64,000 bases of DNA from Clostridium manihotivorum (GTDB lineage Bacteria > Bacillota > Clostridia > Clostridiales > Clostridiaceae). Shown in pieces: positions 7,732 through 18,001 of this stretch. The stretch is from positions 992,001-1,056,000 of the forward strand of contig NZ_CP025746.1 of NCBI RefSeq assembly GCF_004015185.1. The letters run 5' to 3'. A program made the translations under genes and the position numbers. The stretch's first letter is position 1. Each line of letters opens with the position of its first letter. The notes under the pieces are model-generated. The model had not been told where the DNA came from, made no database searches, and saw only the letters and a program-made list of their open reading frames with translations.

Positions 7732-8877
7732 ATGAACGAAATTATAGTTTTAGTAAAGAAAAATTTGAAGTTAATATTTGATTCACCTAAATCATTAATA
7801 CAGCTCTTAGTTCCAGCTTTAATAATATTGGTATTCATGAAGCTTTATAGTGTGTCAGAAGGTGTGCTAAGAGTAGGAATTATGGATAACGATAATACAA
7901 AAGTATCAAAGCAAGTTATAGAAAATGTTAAAAACATGACTCAGGTAGATATAGTAACTGTCAAAGATGCTGCTGATATAAAAGAAAAGCTTAGTCAAAA
8001 TGATATATTTGTAGCTATATCCATACCAAAGGATTTTGAAGAGGATATTATAGCTGGAAGTTCAACCGGTGCTACAGTATATTCAGCAAAAGCTAATAGT
8101 TTATCTAATAATATAAAAGGTGTACTAGACTTTCAAACTAAAAACTTATATGATCTAGCCAAGGCTTCCTCAGGAGATAAGAATAAGTTTTATAGTATGG
8201 TGAGTGAAGCAAAAGACGGAGCTGTAAAGCTTGAGAAAACACCATTAAAAGATATAGGCTCTGGGTTATCAGTAACAGAAGCAAGTATAGGATTCATGAT
8301 ATATTACATGATGGTAAGATCTATAACAATATCTGGATTAATATTAAAGGAGAAAAGAGAAAACACTTATTCAAGGATATTTACCGCTCCAATTTCCTCA
8401 ATAAAATATACTTTTGCCAGTATATTATCTAATATGATCTTCTTAGCTATTCAGGTAATTGTAATATTGGTTTGCCTCAAGTATGTATTTAATATAGAGA
8501 CTGGCGTTGACATTATGTCGATGTTTTTACTGCTACTTATGATAAGCGTAGTATCAGTTGCCTTTGGAATGTTATGTGTAGCATTGTTTAATGATTCTCA
8601 AAGCTATGGAACCTTTTCAAATTTAATAGTCACAGCCACTGCTATGTTCTCAGGCTGCTTCGTTCCAGCAAAGCTATTGCCAGAAACAGTTCAGAAAGTA
8701 TCCTTCTTTACACCACAGAGATGGGTTATTGATGGAATACAGAAGCTTCAAAACGGTAACCATCTTAGTGATATAAGAATGAACTTTGTAGTATTGATTT
8801 TGTTTACAGTTGCATTCCTAGTGGTAGCAGCATATAGAATGAGAAGTTCACAAAAAGCTATGACTTCAGTAGGTTAA
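7732..8877 (+). CDS. ABC-2 type transporter permease
   Basis: 381 residues with the same plan as its neighbour: an N-terminal helix (about 20-38), an extracytoplasmic domain (about 45-180), then about six helices. The motif LKEKRENTYSRIFTAPIS before the second helix is the conserved cytoplasmic coupling segment of ABC-2 exporters. Its start lies one nucleotide after the stop of the preceding gene, so translation is probably coupled. It ends with a hydrophobic helix followed by a basic tail. It forms the second half of the exporter. Confidence 0.87.
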   Translation: MNEIIVLVKKNLKLIFDSPKSLIQLLVPALIILVFMKLYSVSEGVLRVGIMDNDNTKVSKQVIENVKNMTQVDIVTVKDAADIKEKLSQNDIFVAISIPKDFEEDIIAGSSTGATVYSAKANSLSNNIKGVLDFQTKNLYDLAKASSGDKNKFYSMVSEAKDGAVKLEKTPLKDIGSGLSVTEASIGFMIYYMMVRSITISGLILKEKRENTYSRIFTAPISSIKYTFASILSNMIFLAIQVIVILVCLKYVFNIETGVDIMSMFLLLLMISVVSVAFGMLCVALFNDSQSYGTFSNLIVTATAMFSGCFVPAKLLPETVQKVSFFTPQRWVIDGIQKLQNGNHLSDIRMNFVVLILFTVAFLVVAAYRMRSSQKAMTSVG

Positions 8878-8932
8878 ATAGAAAATATAAGCTGGTTAAA
8901 AAATATCGTAAAAATATAGGAATATAAGAATA

Positions 8933-8971
8933 AAAAGTCGACTTACGGTTCTGTGTAAGTTGACTTTTTTG
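8933..8971 (+). terminator. Hairpin terminator of the ABC operon
   Basis: AAAAGTCGACTTAC (8933-8946) pairs with GTAAGTTGACTTTT (8954-8967), followed by T residues. Confidence 0.8.
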
Positions 8972-9057
8972 TCAAAAAGTGTTTATATATAATTATAGAT
9001 GTGTTAGGTGTATACAGATGTGCAAGCGATTGCCTAAGAGATGAGGAGGAGAGTTTT

Positions 9058-11223
9058 ATGTTCAAAACAAGGCTTGTTAAGGCTAAGAAAAAAGATAATA
9101 GTTTAAAGTCAGGAGTTGAATCTAAACGTTTAAATGGGGTGTTTTCAGCTAAAAGTGGTAAAAAGAAAATAAATAAAGATTTTGTTAACGATGTATTGAG
9201 CACTAAGAGTTTGCTAGGGCGACTAGTTATAGCCTTTGTTGCGTTGGTACTTATTGTTATGGTTATAACTACCTCATTCAATCTTGTTGTTATGACAAGT
9301 AATATGACAAAAGAATTTAAGACATCTACAGATCACATCCTAAATCAGAACAAGCATTATGTACGATTAATTAATGACTTCTCAGAACAAATTTCTTATC
9401 AAATTTTGTCTGATACACAGATAAAAGATGGAATGGCTTTTTCTAGTACCGAAAGAGATCAAGTTATAAGTAAAGCAACAGATGCTAAGACTAACTTACA
9501 AAAGATTATAGGCTTGAACAATAGTGAGGTGTTAGATAGCATTTATCTATATAAAGATAATGATGGTTTGTCAATTAATACAAAAATAGATGTTTACGAT
9601 GATGCTTCTCAGAAGATTGGAGATGAAGCTAAGAAAACAGATTGGTATAAGACTGCAATGGAGCAGCCAGGAAAGGCGTTTTGGGCAGTAACAGATACAG
9701 ATGGAACAAAAAAATTAAGCTACATAAAGTCAGTGGGTAATGGAGTTTCTAGTAAGGAACTTGGAGTGCTTCAGATAAATGTAGCCGATAGTATATTTAA
9801 AAAAGCTATGGAAGATATAAATATAGGGGACAATGGTAGGGTAATAATTGTCGATGATAAGGGACAAGTTATTGGAGGAAATACAGAAGTAACCGTTGGA
9901 GAAAAGTATAGTGGAGATTTCTATTCATCAATTAAGGGTAAAGAAGAAGGAGCCTTTAGCGAAAAGGTTGATGGCAAATCTTATTACATAATGTATTCTA
10001 CGTTATCAGAAACAGGGTGGAAGTACATAGCCCTTATACCTTCTAGTGAACTTTACAGCAGTGCATTACATGTAGGAAAGTATTCTTTAATAATCTTAAT
10101 TGTCAGTTTAATATTAGCAGCAGCAGCATCTATTCCTATATCAATGCAGATTACAGTGCCAATTAAGAACTTTATAGGATTAATAACAAAGGTTTCAAAC
10201 TGTGACTTTACAGTTTTATCTGATAGGACTTATAAAATAAAAGAATTAAATGAGTTATCTGTTAACTTTAACAATATGGTTGCTAGACTAAAGGGAGCTC
10301 TTACAAATACAGCTATATTGGCTGATGAAACTGCAGCTATATCTTCAGACTTACTTAAGGTTTCAAATAATATTAATGAAAAATCAGAGGATATAGTAAG
10401 GAACATACAAGAAATATCTATGGGATCTTCAAAGCAGGCTGAGGATACTATGGACTGTGCTACAATTAATAACGAACTAGATGATCAAATCACAGATACT
10501 ACGAACACCTTAGGTCAGTTAGAAGGGGCAAAGGAGCACGCAGTAAATGCTATAAGAAATAGCACCAAAGATATAAATGAGCTTCATGAGACCTCAATAG
10601 AGAACTCAAAGGCTATGAGTGACGTAGCGTCTACAATTAACAAATTAACTAGTAGCACTCAATTAATATTAAAGATATTAAATGAAATAAATAGTATAAC
10701 TAACCAAACAAACCTTCTTTCATTAAATGCTTCTATAGAGGCAGCCAGAGCTGGAGAAGCTGGAAAAGGTTTCTCAGTAGTTGCTAATGAGATAAGAAAA
10801 TTAGCAGAACAATCTCAAAAAGCATCATTAGAGATAAAGGGGATAATCGAAGATGTAAACTCGGCAATAAATGACTCTATGCTTATTGCTGAAAATGCTA
10901 AAGAGGCCTTTGTGAGAGAACAGTCACAAGTTAAATCAGCTATAGACTCTTTCTCACAACTGGGAGAGACTTTTAAAGAAGTATCAACTGCTATAGAAAA
11001 GTCAATGATTTCCGTAAAAAGCATTGATGAAGCTAAGAATAACTTAAATATTGCTATAGGCAATATTGCGGCTATATCTCAACAAAATACTGCGGCTACT
11101 GAGGAAGTTACAGCTGTTATAGAAGATGAGGCTCTTGATAATAAGAGAATTAATGAGTTGGCCTTAGATTTAAATGGACAAGCTGAAAGCTTGAAGGAAG
11201 TTATTGAAAAGTTTAAGCTGTAG
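9058..11223 (+). CDS. Methyl-accepting chemotaxis protein with Cache sensor
   Basis: 721 residues from the ATG at 9058, which follows AGGAGGA with 7 nt spacing; a GTG at 9001 is in frame but has no ribosome binding site. A Lys-rich cytoplasmic tail of about 45 residues precedes the first membrane segment (about 50-78). The extracytoplasmic sensor (about 80-340) resembles a double Cache domain ([43 protein letters not shown]). The second membrane segment lies near 343-363, then a HAMP domain and a long signalling coiled coil. The hairpin tip is [21 protein letters not shown] (two blocks around residue 550). No C-terminal CheR pentapeptide is seen. It should report a small extracellular solute to CheA/CheW. 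A terminator shared with the convergent mannanase gene follows. Confidence 0.92.
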   Translation: MFKTRLVKAKKKDNSLKSGVESKRLNGVFSAKSGKKKINKDFVNDVLSTKSLLGRLVIAFVALVLIVMVITTSFNLVVMTSNMTKEFKTSTDHILNQNKHYVRLINDFSEQISYQILSDTQIKDGMAFSSTERDQVISKATDAKTNLQKIIGLNNSEVLDSIYLYKDNDGLSINTKIDVYDDASQKIGDEAKKTDWYKTAMEQPGKAFWAVTDTDGTKKLSYIKSVGNGVSSKELGVLQINVADSIFKKAMEDINIGDNGRVIIVDDKGQVIGGNTEVTVGEKYSGDFYSSIKGKEEGAFSEKVDGKSYYIMYSTLSETGWKYIALIPSSELYSSALHVGKYSLIILIVSLILAAAASIPISMQITVPIKNFIGLITKVSNCDFTVLSDRTYKIKELNELSVNFNNMVARLKGALTNTAILADETAAISSDLLKVSNNINEKSEDIVRNIQEISMGSSKQAEDTMDCATINNELDDQITDTTNTLGQLEGAKEHAVNAIRNSTKDINELHETSIENSKAMSDVASTINKLTSSTQLILKILNEINSITNQTNLLSLNASIEAARAGEAGKGFSVVANEIRKLAEQSQKASLEIKGIIEDVNSAINDSMLIAENAKEAFVREQSQVKSAIDSFSQLGETFKEVSTAIEKSMISVKSIDEAKNNLNIAIGNIAAISQQNTAATEEVTAVIEDEALDNKRINELALDLNGQAESLKEVIEKFKL

Positions 11224-11358
11224 AGAGAGCTTTAATTAAGTTATCACAGGTAATAATTTCAGTGAAAATACAGATTACTTTTCATTCAGAGTTCACTAAC
11301 TTAATCTAATGGAAGTCGGTACATATAAAAATATAATACCAATAATAAGTATATTATA

Positions 11359-11405
11359 GGACAGTTAGAGATGACTTTAGTTATCAATAACTGTCCATTT
11401 TTACT
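11359..11405. terminator. Bidirectional terminator
   Basis: GGACAGTTA (11359-11367) pairs with TAACTGTCC (11388-11396), followed by ATTTTT. It lies between the converging chemoreceptor and mannanase genes. Confidence 0.75.
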
Positions 11406-11432
11406 GTTAAGCTTGCTTCAGCAACTTTTAGA

Positions 11433-12410
11433 TTATTTAAACACAGAGCATATTTTAGAAGTAGCTTTTATACCATTTGTGCCATTTATTATTATATTTC
11501 CGGCTTCTGTATAGCTTGTACCTTTCATATCCTTTGATAGATCTAGGAAACTTAAGTCAGAGTTGTTACCATACCAAGACCAAGCTAAGTAGCCAACAGA
11601 TTTTTGAGTACAGTAACTCATTATAGTTGCCTCATCAACATCGCCATTGGTGTGTCTTATTCCAAATTCTCCGATACAAAGTGCTAAGCCTTTATTTAAT
11701 ACGCTGTCAATATTATTCTTTACATTAGATGCATTTCCACCTGCATACTCGTACATATGAATGGAGAACATAGTGTTTTTTAGCTTGTCGGAATTAAATA
11801 CATCTGTGCCGTAGTCTGAAATTGATGCAGGGTATTGGCCCCATCCAGCACAATCTACCATTAGAGTATTTTTTATACCTGCGTCTCTAAGCTTTGGAAT
11901 TACTTGTTTATAACCATTTGCCCATCCTGAACTGCTCCATGTACCATACCATTCGTTTGCAATATTCAATATCACTGTATGCTCTTTGCCTATCAATGCA
12001 CTCTTCATCTCAATCCAGAAATTAGCCGCATTATTTAATCTATTGATATCGTCAGAACCAGTTCCATCATGGACTTCTAATATGGCTACAAGCTTATTTT
12101 TTTCACATAGACTTATAAGATTTTTTATTGAAGCCAAGTCATCTTTTGTCCATTGATCTCCATCAGATAGCACTATTCTGATTGTATTTGCTCCAGTCTT
12201 TGCTATAGCAGGGATAGCCACTGATTCTTGCCCTTTATACCAAGTGTAGGCATGATTAATTCCTCTCATGACAAAAGGTTTGTTATTCCCGTCATACAGT
12301 GAGGAACCGTTTACATGGAAGCCAGTAGTGGCAGCGGTAGCTTTTTGAGAATATGGGATAGTAAAGCTTGTTAATAATATTAGTGACATTATAAAAGACT
12401 TAATTTTCAT
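11433..12410 (-). CDS. Secreted beta-1,4-mannanase, GH5 (subfamily 8-like)
   Basis: 325 residues with a signal peptide (about 1-26, cut near SQKATA-A). The mature enzyme is a single GH5 barrel with no carbohydrate-binding or dockerin domain. FVMRGINHAYTWYK, ANTIRIVLSDG, LEVHDGTG and SIHMYEYAGGNAS match bacillary endo-mannanases of subfamily GH5_8 closely. The expected acid/base is E153 in NIANEWYG and the nucleophile is E248 in CIGEFGIRHTNGDVDE. It should cut mannan, glucomannan or galactomannan outside the cell. The ATG has an AGGAGG site. It is transcribed away from the pectate lyase gene, and palindromic sites lie just upstream (12437-12451). Confidence 0.9.
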   Translation of the reverse strand: MKIKSFIMSLILLTSFTIPYSQKATAATTGFHVNGSSLYDGNNKPFVMRGINHAYTWYKGQESVAIPAIAKTGANTIRIVLSDGDQWTKDDLASIKNLISLCEKNKLVAILEVHDGTGSDDINRLNNAANFWIEMKSALIGKEHTVILNIANEWYGTWSSSGWANGYKQVIPKLRDAGIKNTLMVDCAGWGQYPASISDYGTDVFNSDKLKNTMFSIHMYEYAGGNASNVKNNIDSVLNKGLALCIGEFGIRHTNGDVDEATIMSYCTQKSVGYLAWSWYGNNSDLSFLDLSKDMKGTSYTEAGNIIINGTNGIKATSKICSVFK

Positions 12411-12436
12411 AGTAACCTCCTATTAATATTCTATAT

Positions 12437-12451
12437 TTTACATGATGTAAA
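12437..12451. promoter_or_regulatory. Palindromic operator candidate upstream of the mannanase gene
   Basis: TTTACATGATGTAAA is a perfect odd palindrome (TTTACAT-G-ATGTAAA), 26 bp before the mannanase start. A related half-site TTTACATAATATAA is seen about 60 bp further upstream. It may bind a repressor or activator; the cognate regulator is unknown. Confidence 0.35.
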
Positions 12452-12989
12452 GATTATATAAGTTTTGATTAGTACCTCCTTTCTTAAATCTCTATTTATA
12501 AGCTTTACATAATATAATCAAAGTTTTGTCTTGATAATAAATTACATGAACAAATAGAAAGTAAAGTATGCTATGATAAAAACTTAAGATATAATGTGTT
12601 TATTAGTTTGAATAAGAATGTATACTTGCAATAAATGTATATACATTTTATCATTACATATATAAAAGCACAATTATAAATATGAATTTATGTAAAGTGA
12701 TTGAATTGTTGTAATATTTTACAAGTATTGCGCTGGAATATAAGAAAAAATTGGAGTTTATATAAGAAAAATATTTTAATGCTTACAATAAATTGATTTT
12801 AGTGTACAATAATTATCAACAATAGTTACATATATAAGTTATGTTTAACTTTCAGTGACTTGCAATTGTTTATGTTAACGTGAAACGAGGTGATAATATA
12901 TAATTTAATGTTAATTAATACAGCTGACTGAAATGACTTGCTAGTTAAAATTGTTAATAAATATAAAGTATATAGGAGAGTGTAATAGT
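12452..12989. other. Long AT-rich divergent intergenic region
   Basis: This roughly 540-bp spacer between the divergently transcribed mannanase and pectate lyase genes must carry both promoters. I see no open frame with a ribosome binding site and no riboswitch consensus. It is very AT-rich, which makes many spurious -10-like boxes, so I do not assign a specific promoter. Confidence 0.5.
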
Positions 12990-14054
12990 ATGAGAAAAAT
13001 ATTAAGTATATTTTCAACGTTAATGCTTTCAGTTTTATTTTTAGCAGTAAGTGGATTTACAACTGTACGTGCGGCATCCTCAGCCTTGTATATTTCACCC
13101 AATGGAAACGATAATAACGATGGACTGAGTGTTGCTAAGCCTCTTAAGACTTTTGAAAAAGCTATATCAAAAGCTACAGCAGGAACAACTATATATGTGT
13201 CTAGTGGAACCTATAAATTAAATGTGAATATGTCAGGAACTATTAACTTAGCTAAAAGCGGATCCAGTGGAAGTCCTATAACCATAGCCGCTTCAAACTC
13301 AAGTAGTAAACCAGTTTTAGACTTTACCGGTCAGTCAAAGAGTGGTAATGATAATTCTTTAGGATTTAAGGTTACTGGTAGTTACTGGACTTTAAGAAAT
13401 ATAAAGATATACAATGCAGGAGATAATGGAGTAAAACTTACTGGCTCAACAGCTGGATACAATACTTTCGATTACTGCGAATTTGACAGCAATGGAGACA
13501 GCGGACTTCAGATAACAAATGGTGCTCATCATACAACAGTGTCAAATTGTTTTTCCCATGATAACTATGATCAAGCAGCAGCAGGCGGCAATGCAGATGG
13601 ATATGCATGCAAAGACTTACCTGGAGCAGGAAATAAATTTATAAGCTGTACAGCTCAAGATAACTCTGATGATGGATGGGACTTTTTCAATAATATGAAT
13701 GCAGTAGAATTGCAAGGATGTACTGCTACCCATAATGGATATCATAAAGGAGCTCCAGCAGGAAACGGGGAAGGCTTCAAGCTTGGTGGAACAAGAGATG
13801 CACGTTCTACAGGAGCTCATAAGTTAACTAACTGTACTGCTAACAACAATAGAGCTAGTGGATATGCACAAAACCATGGCGGTGGAGCTTTTGTCATCAC
13901 AAAATGTACCGCTACAGGCAATTTGAAAAATAATTATAATTTCCCTGAACAACCTATTAGCGGTAAAATAACCTTTACTGACTGTTATTCTTACAATGGA
14001 ACGGTTAGTATATTATCAGGTTCATCTGTTATAACAGCCGGAAATTTAAAATAG
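12990..14054 (+). CDS. Secreted pectate lyase, PL9-type right-handed beta-helix
   Basis: 354 residues from the ATG at 12990 (GGAGAG 10 nt upstream; an in-frame TTG at 12951 lacks such a site). A signal peptide covers about 1-30 (cut near VRA-A). The body begins YISPNGNDNNDG, the usual opening of parallel beta-helix lyases, followed by repeating N-[CN]-x-[AF] coils. The block NADGYACKD ... NKFISCTAQDNSDDGWDFF matches the calcium-binding and catalytic region of PL9 pectate lyases such as Dickeya Pel9A. It should cleave polygalacturonate by calcium-dependent beta-elimination outside the cell. No dockerin or binding module is present. PL9 is favoured over PL1 or PL3; substrate detail is inferred. 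Confidence 0.85.
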   Translation: MRKILSIFSTLMLSVLFLAVSGFTTVRAASSALYISPNGNDNNDGLSVAKPLKTFEKAISKATAGTTIYVSSGTYKLNVNMSGTINLAKSGSSGSPITIAASNSSSKPVLDFTGQSKSGNDNSLGFKVTGSYWTLRNIKIYNAGDNGVKLTGSTAGYNTFDYCEFDSNGDSGLQITNGAHHTTVSNCFSHDNYDQAAAGGNADGYACKDLPGAGNKFISCTAQDNSDDGWDFFNNMNAVELQGCTATHNGYHKGAPAGNGEGFKLGGTRDARSTGAHKLTNCTANNNRASGYAQNHGGGAFVITKCTATGNLKNNYNFPEQPISGKITFTDCYSYNGTVSILSGSSVITAGNLK

Positions 14055-14133
14055 ATTAACCAGAGGGCTAGTACGATGAGAAATTTTGTGCAAGCTTTCT
14101 AAGAAATTCTAGCTATTCCCACCCTTGATATAA

Positions 14134-14180
14134 AAGGGGCTGCCAGATTAACTAAGTGTTAAACTAGCAGCCCTAAAAAT
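14134..14180. terminator. Bidirectional terminator
   Basis: GGGCTGCCAG (14137-14146) pairs with CTAGCAGCCC (14164-14173, one mismatch), with A-rich and T-rich flanks. It lies between the converging pectate lyase and hydE genes. Confidence 0.75.
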
Positions 14181-14204
14181 ATGCTCTGAAATATTAAGAT
14201 TAGA

Positions 14205-15269
14205 CTAATTTGAAGCTATAGTATTATTAGCAATTGTTAGAATAGATGCATCGTTTGAAATATCGGATACAGTTCTTCCAAGTGCTTTTATTTTTCCAGA
14301 AATACATCCTCTACAATGAGCAGGAGTATCATTTATACATATCTTACCTGGGTAAAGTGCGTACAATCTTCTGTAATCGCCCTCAGTGACATTTGGCATA
14401 ACTACATTTGCTCCGCTTTCTAATGCAATAACCCTTCCGTTTTTGTTTAGAGTTTCCATAGCGGTTGTAGCAGTGATTCTTATACCAGGCATAAGTAATC
14501 TAGTTAAAGCCATTACCTTTATTGACATATGAAAATCACCGCCAGCACAATCTGCAAGAGGCGTGTCCCCATTTGGTATAAAAGGACCGATACCAATCAT
14601 ATTTGCATCTATTTCCTTAAAGAATAAAATATCATCAGCTATTGATTCTACAGTTTGATTAGGAAGTCCTACTAGTGAACCGCATCCAACCTCATAGCCT
14701 AAGCTTTTTAGATCTCTAAGACATCTTTTTCTTTCAGCGTGGCTCATACCAGGATCAAGTTCATGGTATAGATCTTCGTCAGTAGTTTCTATTCTAAGCA
14801 GATATCTGTCAGCTCCAGCTTCTTTCAAAGCTTTATATTCTTCATAAGTCTTTTCGCCAATACTTATGGTAAGAGTAACTCCAAGAGCTTTTATCTTTCT
14901 AATAATATTAGACATTCTTTCTATAGTAAAATAATCGTCTTCACCACCTTGAAGAACTAGATTTCTATAACCATAGCCCACAGCCTTAGTAGCGAAATCT
15001 AAGACTTCTTCTTCAGATAATCTATATCTTTCAATGTTTTTATTGTCTCTTCTAAGTCCACAATACATACAGTTTCTTTTACATATGTTTGTAAATTCTA
15101 TAAGCCCTCTTAGAAGTACTTCGTTGCCACGATATTCTTCTCTTACTTCATCAGCAGCCTTATATATAGTCTCATTTATTTCGTCATTCTTCAAAAGCTC
15201 AACCAGCTCATCTTTTGTAAGACAATGAGTAGTCTTCGCCTTTTTTACTAAATCAATTAGTTTATCCAT
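14205..15269 (-). CDS. hydE: [FeFe]-hydrogenase H-cluster maturase HydE (radical SAM)
   Basis: 354 residues, the usual length of HydE. The radical-SAM cluster motif is CKRNCMYCG (about 63-71) and follows the HydE/BioB-type lead-in RGNEVLLRGLIEFTN. LQGGEDDYFT and the late block TAMETLNKNGR are also typical. HydE acts with HydF and HydG to build the dithiolate-bridged 2Fe subcluster of [FeFe] hydrogenases; hydF, hydG and hydA are not in this window. The ATG has an AGGAGGAA site. In fermentative clostridia this enzyme supports hydrogen production. Confusion with PylB or BioB is possible in principle, but the overall sequence favours HydE. Confidence 0.9.
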   Translation of the reverse strand: MDKLIDLVKKAKTTHCLTKDELVELLKNDEINETIYKAADEVREEYRGNEVLLRGLIEFTNICKRNCMYCGLRRDNKNIERYRLSEEEVLDFATKAVGYGYRNLVLQGGEDDYFTIERMSNIIRKIKALGVTLTISIGEKTYEEYKALKEAGADRYLLRIETTDEDLYHELDPGMSHAERKRCLRDLKSLGYEVGCGSLVGLPNQTVESIADDILFFKEIDANMIGIGPFIPNGDTPLADCAGGDFHMSIKVMALTRLLMPGIRITATTAMETLNKNGRVIALESGANVVMPNVTEGDYRRLYALYPGKICINDTPAHCRGCISGKIKALGRTVSDISNDASILTIANNTIASN

Positions 15270-15445
15270 AAATTCCTCCTAAAAACGGACCTTTGCTATT
15301 CCTAATAATTATACTATTTAAGTAGGGTTTTTAAAAGTAAAAAGTATAACTAAATCGGTTGCTGAATATTAATTTTGAGTATAAGTAGATATAAGGGCGG
15401 TAAAACTTAATACAAGTTAAAAAGTAAGTTTTTTTAAAGGCTGTG

Positions 15446-15537
15446 TTGAAATTAAATGGTCAGTCATTCGATACTTAGATGAGCTTGTGCTATTTGCTCG
15501 CTCATATAGCATTTCCTTCTTAATCAATTAATTTCAA
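15446..15537. repeat. Repeat family A, short 92-bp form with terminal inverted repeats
   Basis: It begins TTGAAATTAA and ends TTAATTTCAA; the left arm continues TGGTCAGTCATTCGAT and the right arm CTCGCTCATATAGCAT. Both ends match the 380-bp elements at 33061 and 61243, but the central RNA-like cargo is missing. It lies in a 398-bp spacer between hydE and the pirin gene, which otherwise holds only promoters that I cannot place precisely. Confidence 0.7.
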
Positions 15538-15667
15538 TAATATAATTAGGATTAATATATATTAAAACTATATAGGATTATAAGATTGACAACAGAGAAA
15601 AGATAATATATTATAAAGTTACGAAGTTATTAAAAGTAATTAACTATAATTAATATAGAGGTGCGAT

Positions 15668-16381
15668 ATGATTAGAAGAATTAAAAGTAGCGATATGGGA
15701 AAAAGTAAGAATCAGTGGTTAGATAGCATATTCCATTTTTCCTTTGCAGATTATTTTAATGTTGAAAATATAAGCTTTGGAGATTTAAGAGTAATAAACG
15801 ACGACTTAATTCAGCCTCATACTGGCTTTGATACGCATCCCCACAAGGATATGGAGATAATATCCTACGGTATAGAAGGAGAACTTACTCATGAGGACTC
15901 TATGGGGAGTAAAGGCGTAATCGGAAGAGGCCAGGTACAATATATGAGCGCTGGAACTGGAGTTTATCATAGTGAGCACAACAGAGGCGATGTAACTGCA
16001 AGATTTCTTCAGATATGGGTGTTACCAGATAAGAAGAACCATACTCCTCAATATGGAGACTTTAAGTTCGATTGGGAATTAAGAAAAAATAAATGGTTCC
16101 ACTTTGTTTCCTCGAAAGAAGGAGATGCACCTATAAAGGTTAATCAAGATATAAACTTCTATGCTCTTGAATTAGAAAAAGGTAATGAAATTGATTTTGC
16201 TGTAGGCGATAGAAGACAGGCTTATATGGTGCAAATAGAAGGAACAAGTACTGTTAATGATGTTGAGTTAGAGCAAAGAGATGCAGCTGAAATTGTTGAA
16301 GAAGATGTAAAGATAAAGGCTAAAGAGAAATCTCATATATTAATAATTGAGATGACAAAGAAAAATGTAATTTGGAGATAG
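15668..16381 (+). CDS. Pirin family protein (bicupin)
   Basis: 237 residues. An N-terminal cupin shows the Fe-binding set: GFDTHPHKDMEIISY with two close histidines, then GTGVYHSEHN. A second, shorter cupin covers about 150-230. Members of this length are the YhhW/YhaK-type pirins, some of which act as quercetin dioxygenases and some as redox-linked regulators. Role here is not clear. The start follows a GAGGTG site. The gene appears single, with a terminator behind it. Confidence 0.87.
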   Translation: MIRRIKSSDMGKSKNQWLDSIFHFSFADYFNVENISFGDLRVINDDLIQPHTGFDTHPHKDMEIISYGIEGELTHEDSMGSKGVIGRGQVQYMSAGTGVYHSEHNRGDVTARFLQIWVLPDKKNHTPQYGDFKFDWELRKNKWFHFVSSKEGDAPIKVNQDINFYALELEKGNEIDFAVGDRRQAYMVQIEGTSTVNDVELEQRDAAEIVEEDVKIKAKEKSHILIIEMTKKNVIWR

Positions 16382-16385
16382 TTTT

Positions 16386-16432
16386 TAACTCCTGTAGACT
16401 TTTGTTTTAAAAGTTTACGGGAGTTATTATTT
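16386..16432 (+). terminator. Hairpin terminator
   Basis: AACTCCTGTAGACTTTT (16387-16403) pairs with AAAAGTTTACGGGAGTT (16409-16425, small mismatches), followed by an AT-rich tail with T residues. Confidence 0.7.
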
Positions 16433-16514
16433 CCATTAATAGTAAAACATATTTCACATTACCTCATATATAGACATAGTATAGTGTATAACAATACTTG
16501 GAGTTGAAGGCTAA

Positions 16515-17582
16515 ATGCTTTATGCACTGATTTTAGCAGGAGGCAAGGGAACAAGACTCTATCCACTATCTAGATCGGACAGACCTAAACAGTTTTTGAA
16601 GGTGGTAAATAACAAAAGCTTTTTGGTTAATACTGTTGAAAGAATTCACCCATTGGTACCGACAGACAATATCTATGTTATTACTAATAAAGACTATGAG
16701 GATCAAATAAAAGAAGAGTTATCAGACATTTGCGCTGACAATATATTCACAGAACCTAGTAATAAGGAGACCGCTACCTGTATAGGTCTAGCAGCAGTCA
16801 AATTATTGAAGAAAGACAAGGATGCTGTGATGATAGTATTACCTTCTGACCATCATATAGAAGGCGAGAAAAACTTCTTAGACACTTTAACACAAGCAGT
16901 AGAAATAGCTGATAGGAGAAGAGGGGTAGTAACTTTAGGAATAGAACCAAGTAGACCAGAAACAGGCTACGGATATATAGAAATGGGTGAAAGAGTTGGA
17001 GGAAATATAGCTACTTTTAAGGTTGCCAGGTTTACTGAAAAGCCTAATGTAGAGGTAGCTAAGGATTTTATCTTAAAAGGAACTTATCTTTGGAATAGCG
17101 GTATGTTTGTTTTTAGAGCAGATGTTATTTTAAGAGAAATGGAAAAGTATCTTCCTAAGATGTACAGAAGCTTGATGGAAATATATAAGAATGTAGATAC
17201 GGAAAATGAAGCTAGTGCCATAGCTGAACAGTATGCTTTGATAGATGGTATCTCTATAGATTTTGGAGTAATGCAAAAAACAAGAAAGGCCTACGTGCTA
17301 AAAAGTGATTTTCTTTGGGATGATATAGGCAGCTTTAGCGCTTTAAGCAGATTCTTAGGCAACCATAGAAGCAATAGTATTTCTCAAAATGTATTTTTGG
17401 AGGAATGCGAGAACTGCTCGATATTTGGCAGTAAAAATCTCATAATCGGATTCGGAATAAAAGACTTAGTAATAGTTGATGCAGGCGACGTTATACTAGT
17501 CATGGATAAGGATAAGGACCAAGAGATTAAACATCTTTTAAATACTATCAATCAGGATGATAATTATAAGGAATATATTTGA
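16515..17582 (+). CDS. manC: Mannose-1-phosphate guanylyltransferase
   Basis: 355 residues, the length of a ManC that lacks the C-terminal isomerase domain. It would make GDP-mannose from mannose-1-phosphate and GTP for polysaccharide synthesis. The N-terminal nucleotidyltransferase signature is LAGGKGTRLYPLSR followed by RPKQF. The second motif is FTEKPNVEVA, preceded by GYGYIEMG, and LWNSGMFVF is also conserved. The ATG follows a GGAG-type site. Its last codons, stop and terminator form the left copy of a 53-bp direct repeat whose second copy lies at 21084-21136, beyond the ABC module. Confidence 0.92.
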   Translation: MLYALILAGGKGTRLYPLSRSDRPKQFLKVVNNKSFLVNTVERIHPLVPTDNIYVITNKDYEDQIKEELSDICADNIFTEPSNKETATCIGLAAVKLLKKDKDAVMIVLPSDHHIEGEKNFLDTLTQAVEIADRRRGVVTLGIEPSRPETGYGYIEMGERVGGNIATFKVARFTEKPNVEVAKDFILKGTYLWNSGMFVFRADVILREMEKYLPKMYRSLMEIYKNVDTENEASAIAEQYALIDGISIDFGVMQKTRKAYVLKSDFLWDDIGSFSALSRFLGNHRSNSISQNVFLEECENCSIFGSKNLIIGFGIKDLVIVDAGDVILVMDKDKDQEIKHLLNTINQDDNYKEYI

Positions 17583-17617
17583 TTTAAAAGGGCAGCCATA
17601 GTGGCTGCCTTATTATT
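17565..17617. repeat. 53-bp direct repeat, left copy (end of manC plus terminator)
   Basis: It starts TATAAGGAATATATTTGATT and ends TGCCTTATTATT. It is identical to 21084-21136 except for one base (G at 17590, T in the other copy). It contains the last codons and stop of manC and the terminator hairpin GGCAGCCA-tag-TGGCTGCC (17591-17609), here followed by a T run. Confidence 0.85.
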
Positions 17618-17832
17618 TTTACTGTTAAGAACAGTATTGACGGCAAAACCTAGTGATATCAAAAAGTTAGGACAGATGGATAAGATAAGCAGTAGAAAAA
17701 TTGTTATTAAATAAATTAGTAACTAAGTATTTTTAAAATATTTCTGTAATTTTATAGTCTGAATAAATGATTTAGCTATAAAATATGGCTTATAAATTCA
17801 TAAATGAAATTATATTACATAATTATCAATCA

Positions 17833-17857
17833 ACACTACAATCTAGTGTGTTTTTTT
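17833..17857 (+). terminator. Small terminator-like hairpin
   Basis: ACACTA (17833-17838) and TAGTGT (17844-17849) followed by G and seven T. It sits in the 419-bp spacer before the FtsX-like genes, upstream of their likely promoter. It could end read-through from manC or act in a leader. Confidence 0.5.
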
Positions 17858-18001
17858 GTAGAAAAAAATATTAATATAGCGACATAAAGCAACATTGAAA
17901 ACAAAAGATGCATGTTAATATATTTAAGTGTTTATTTACAATAAACATTATATATAGAAACATATATGACAAAATTCTAACATGTTTAAGGAGTATATAA
18001 T

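Noticed and set aside
8972..9057. Cyclic di-GMP riboswitch before the chemoreceptor gene
   Set aside because: Chemoreceptor genes in clostridia often have one, but the spacer after the terminator is only about 85 bp and lacks the conserved aptamer words.
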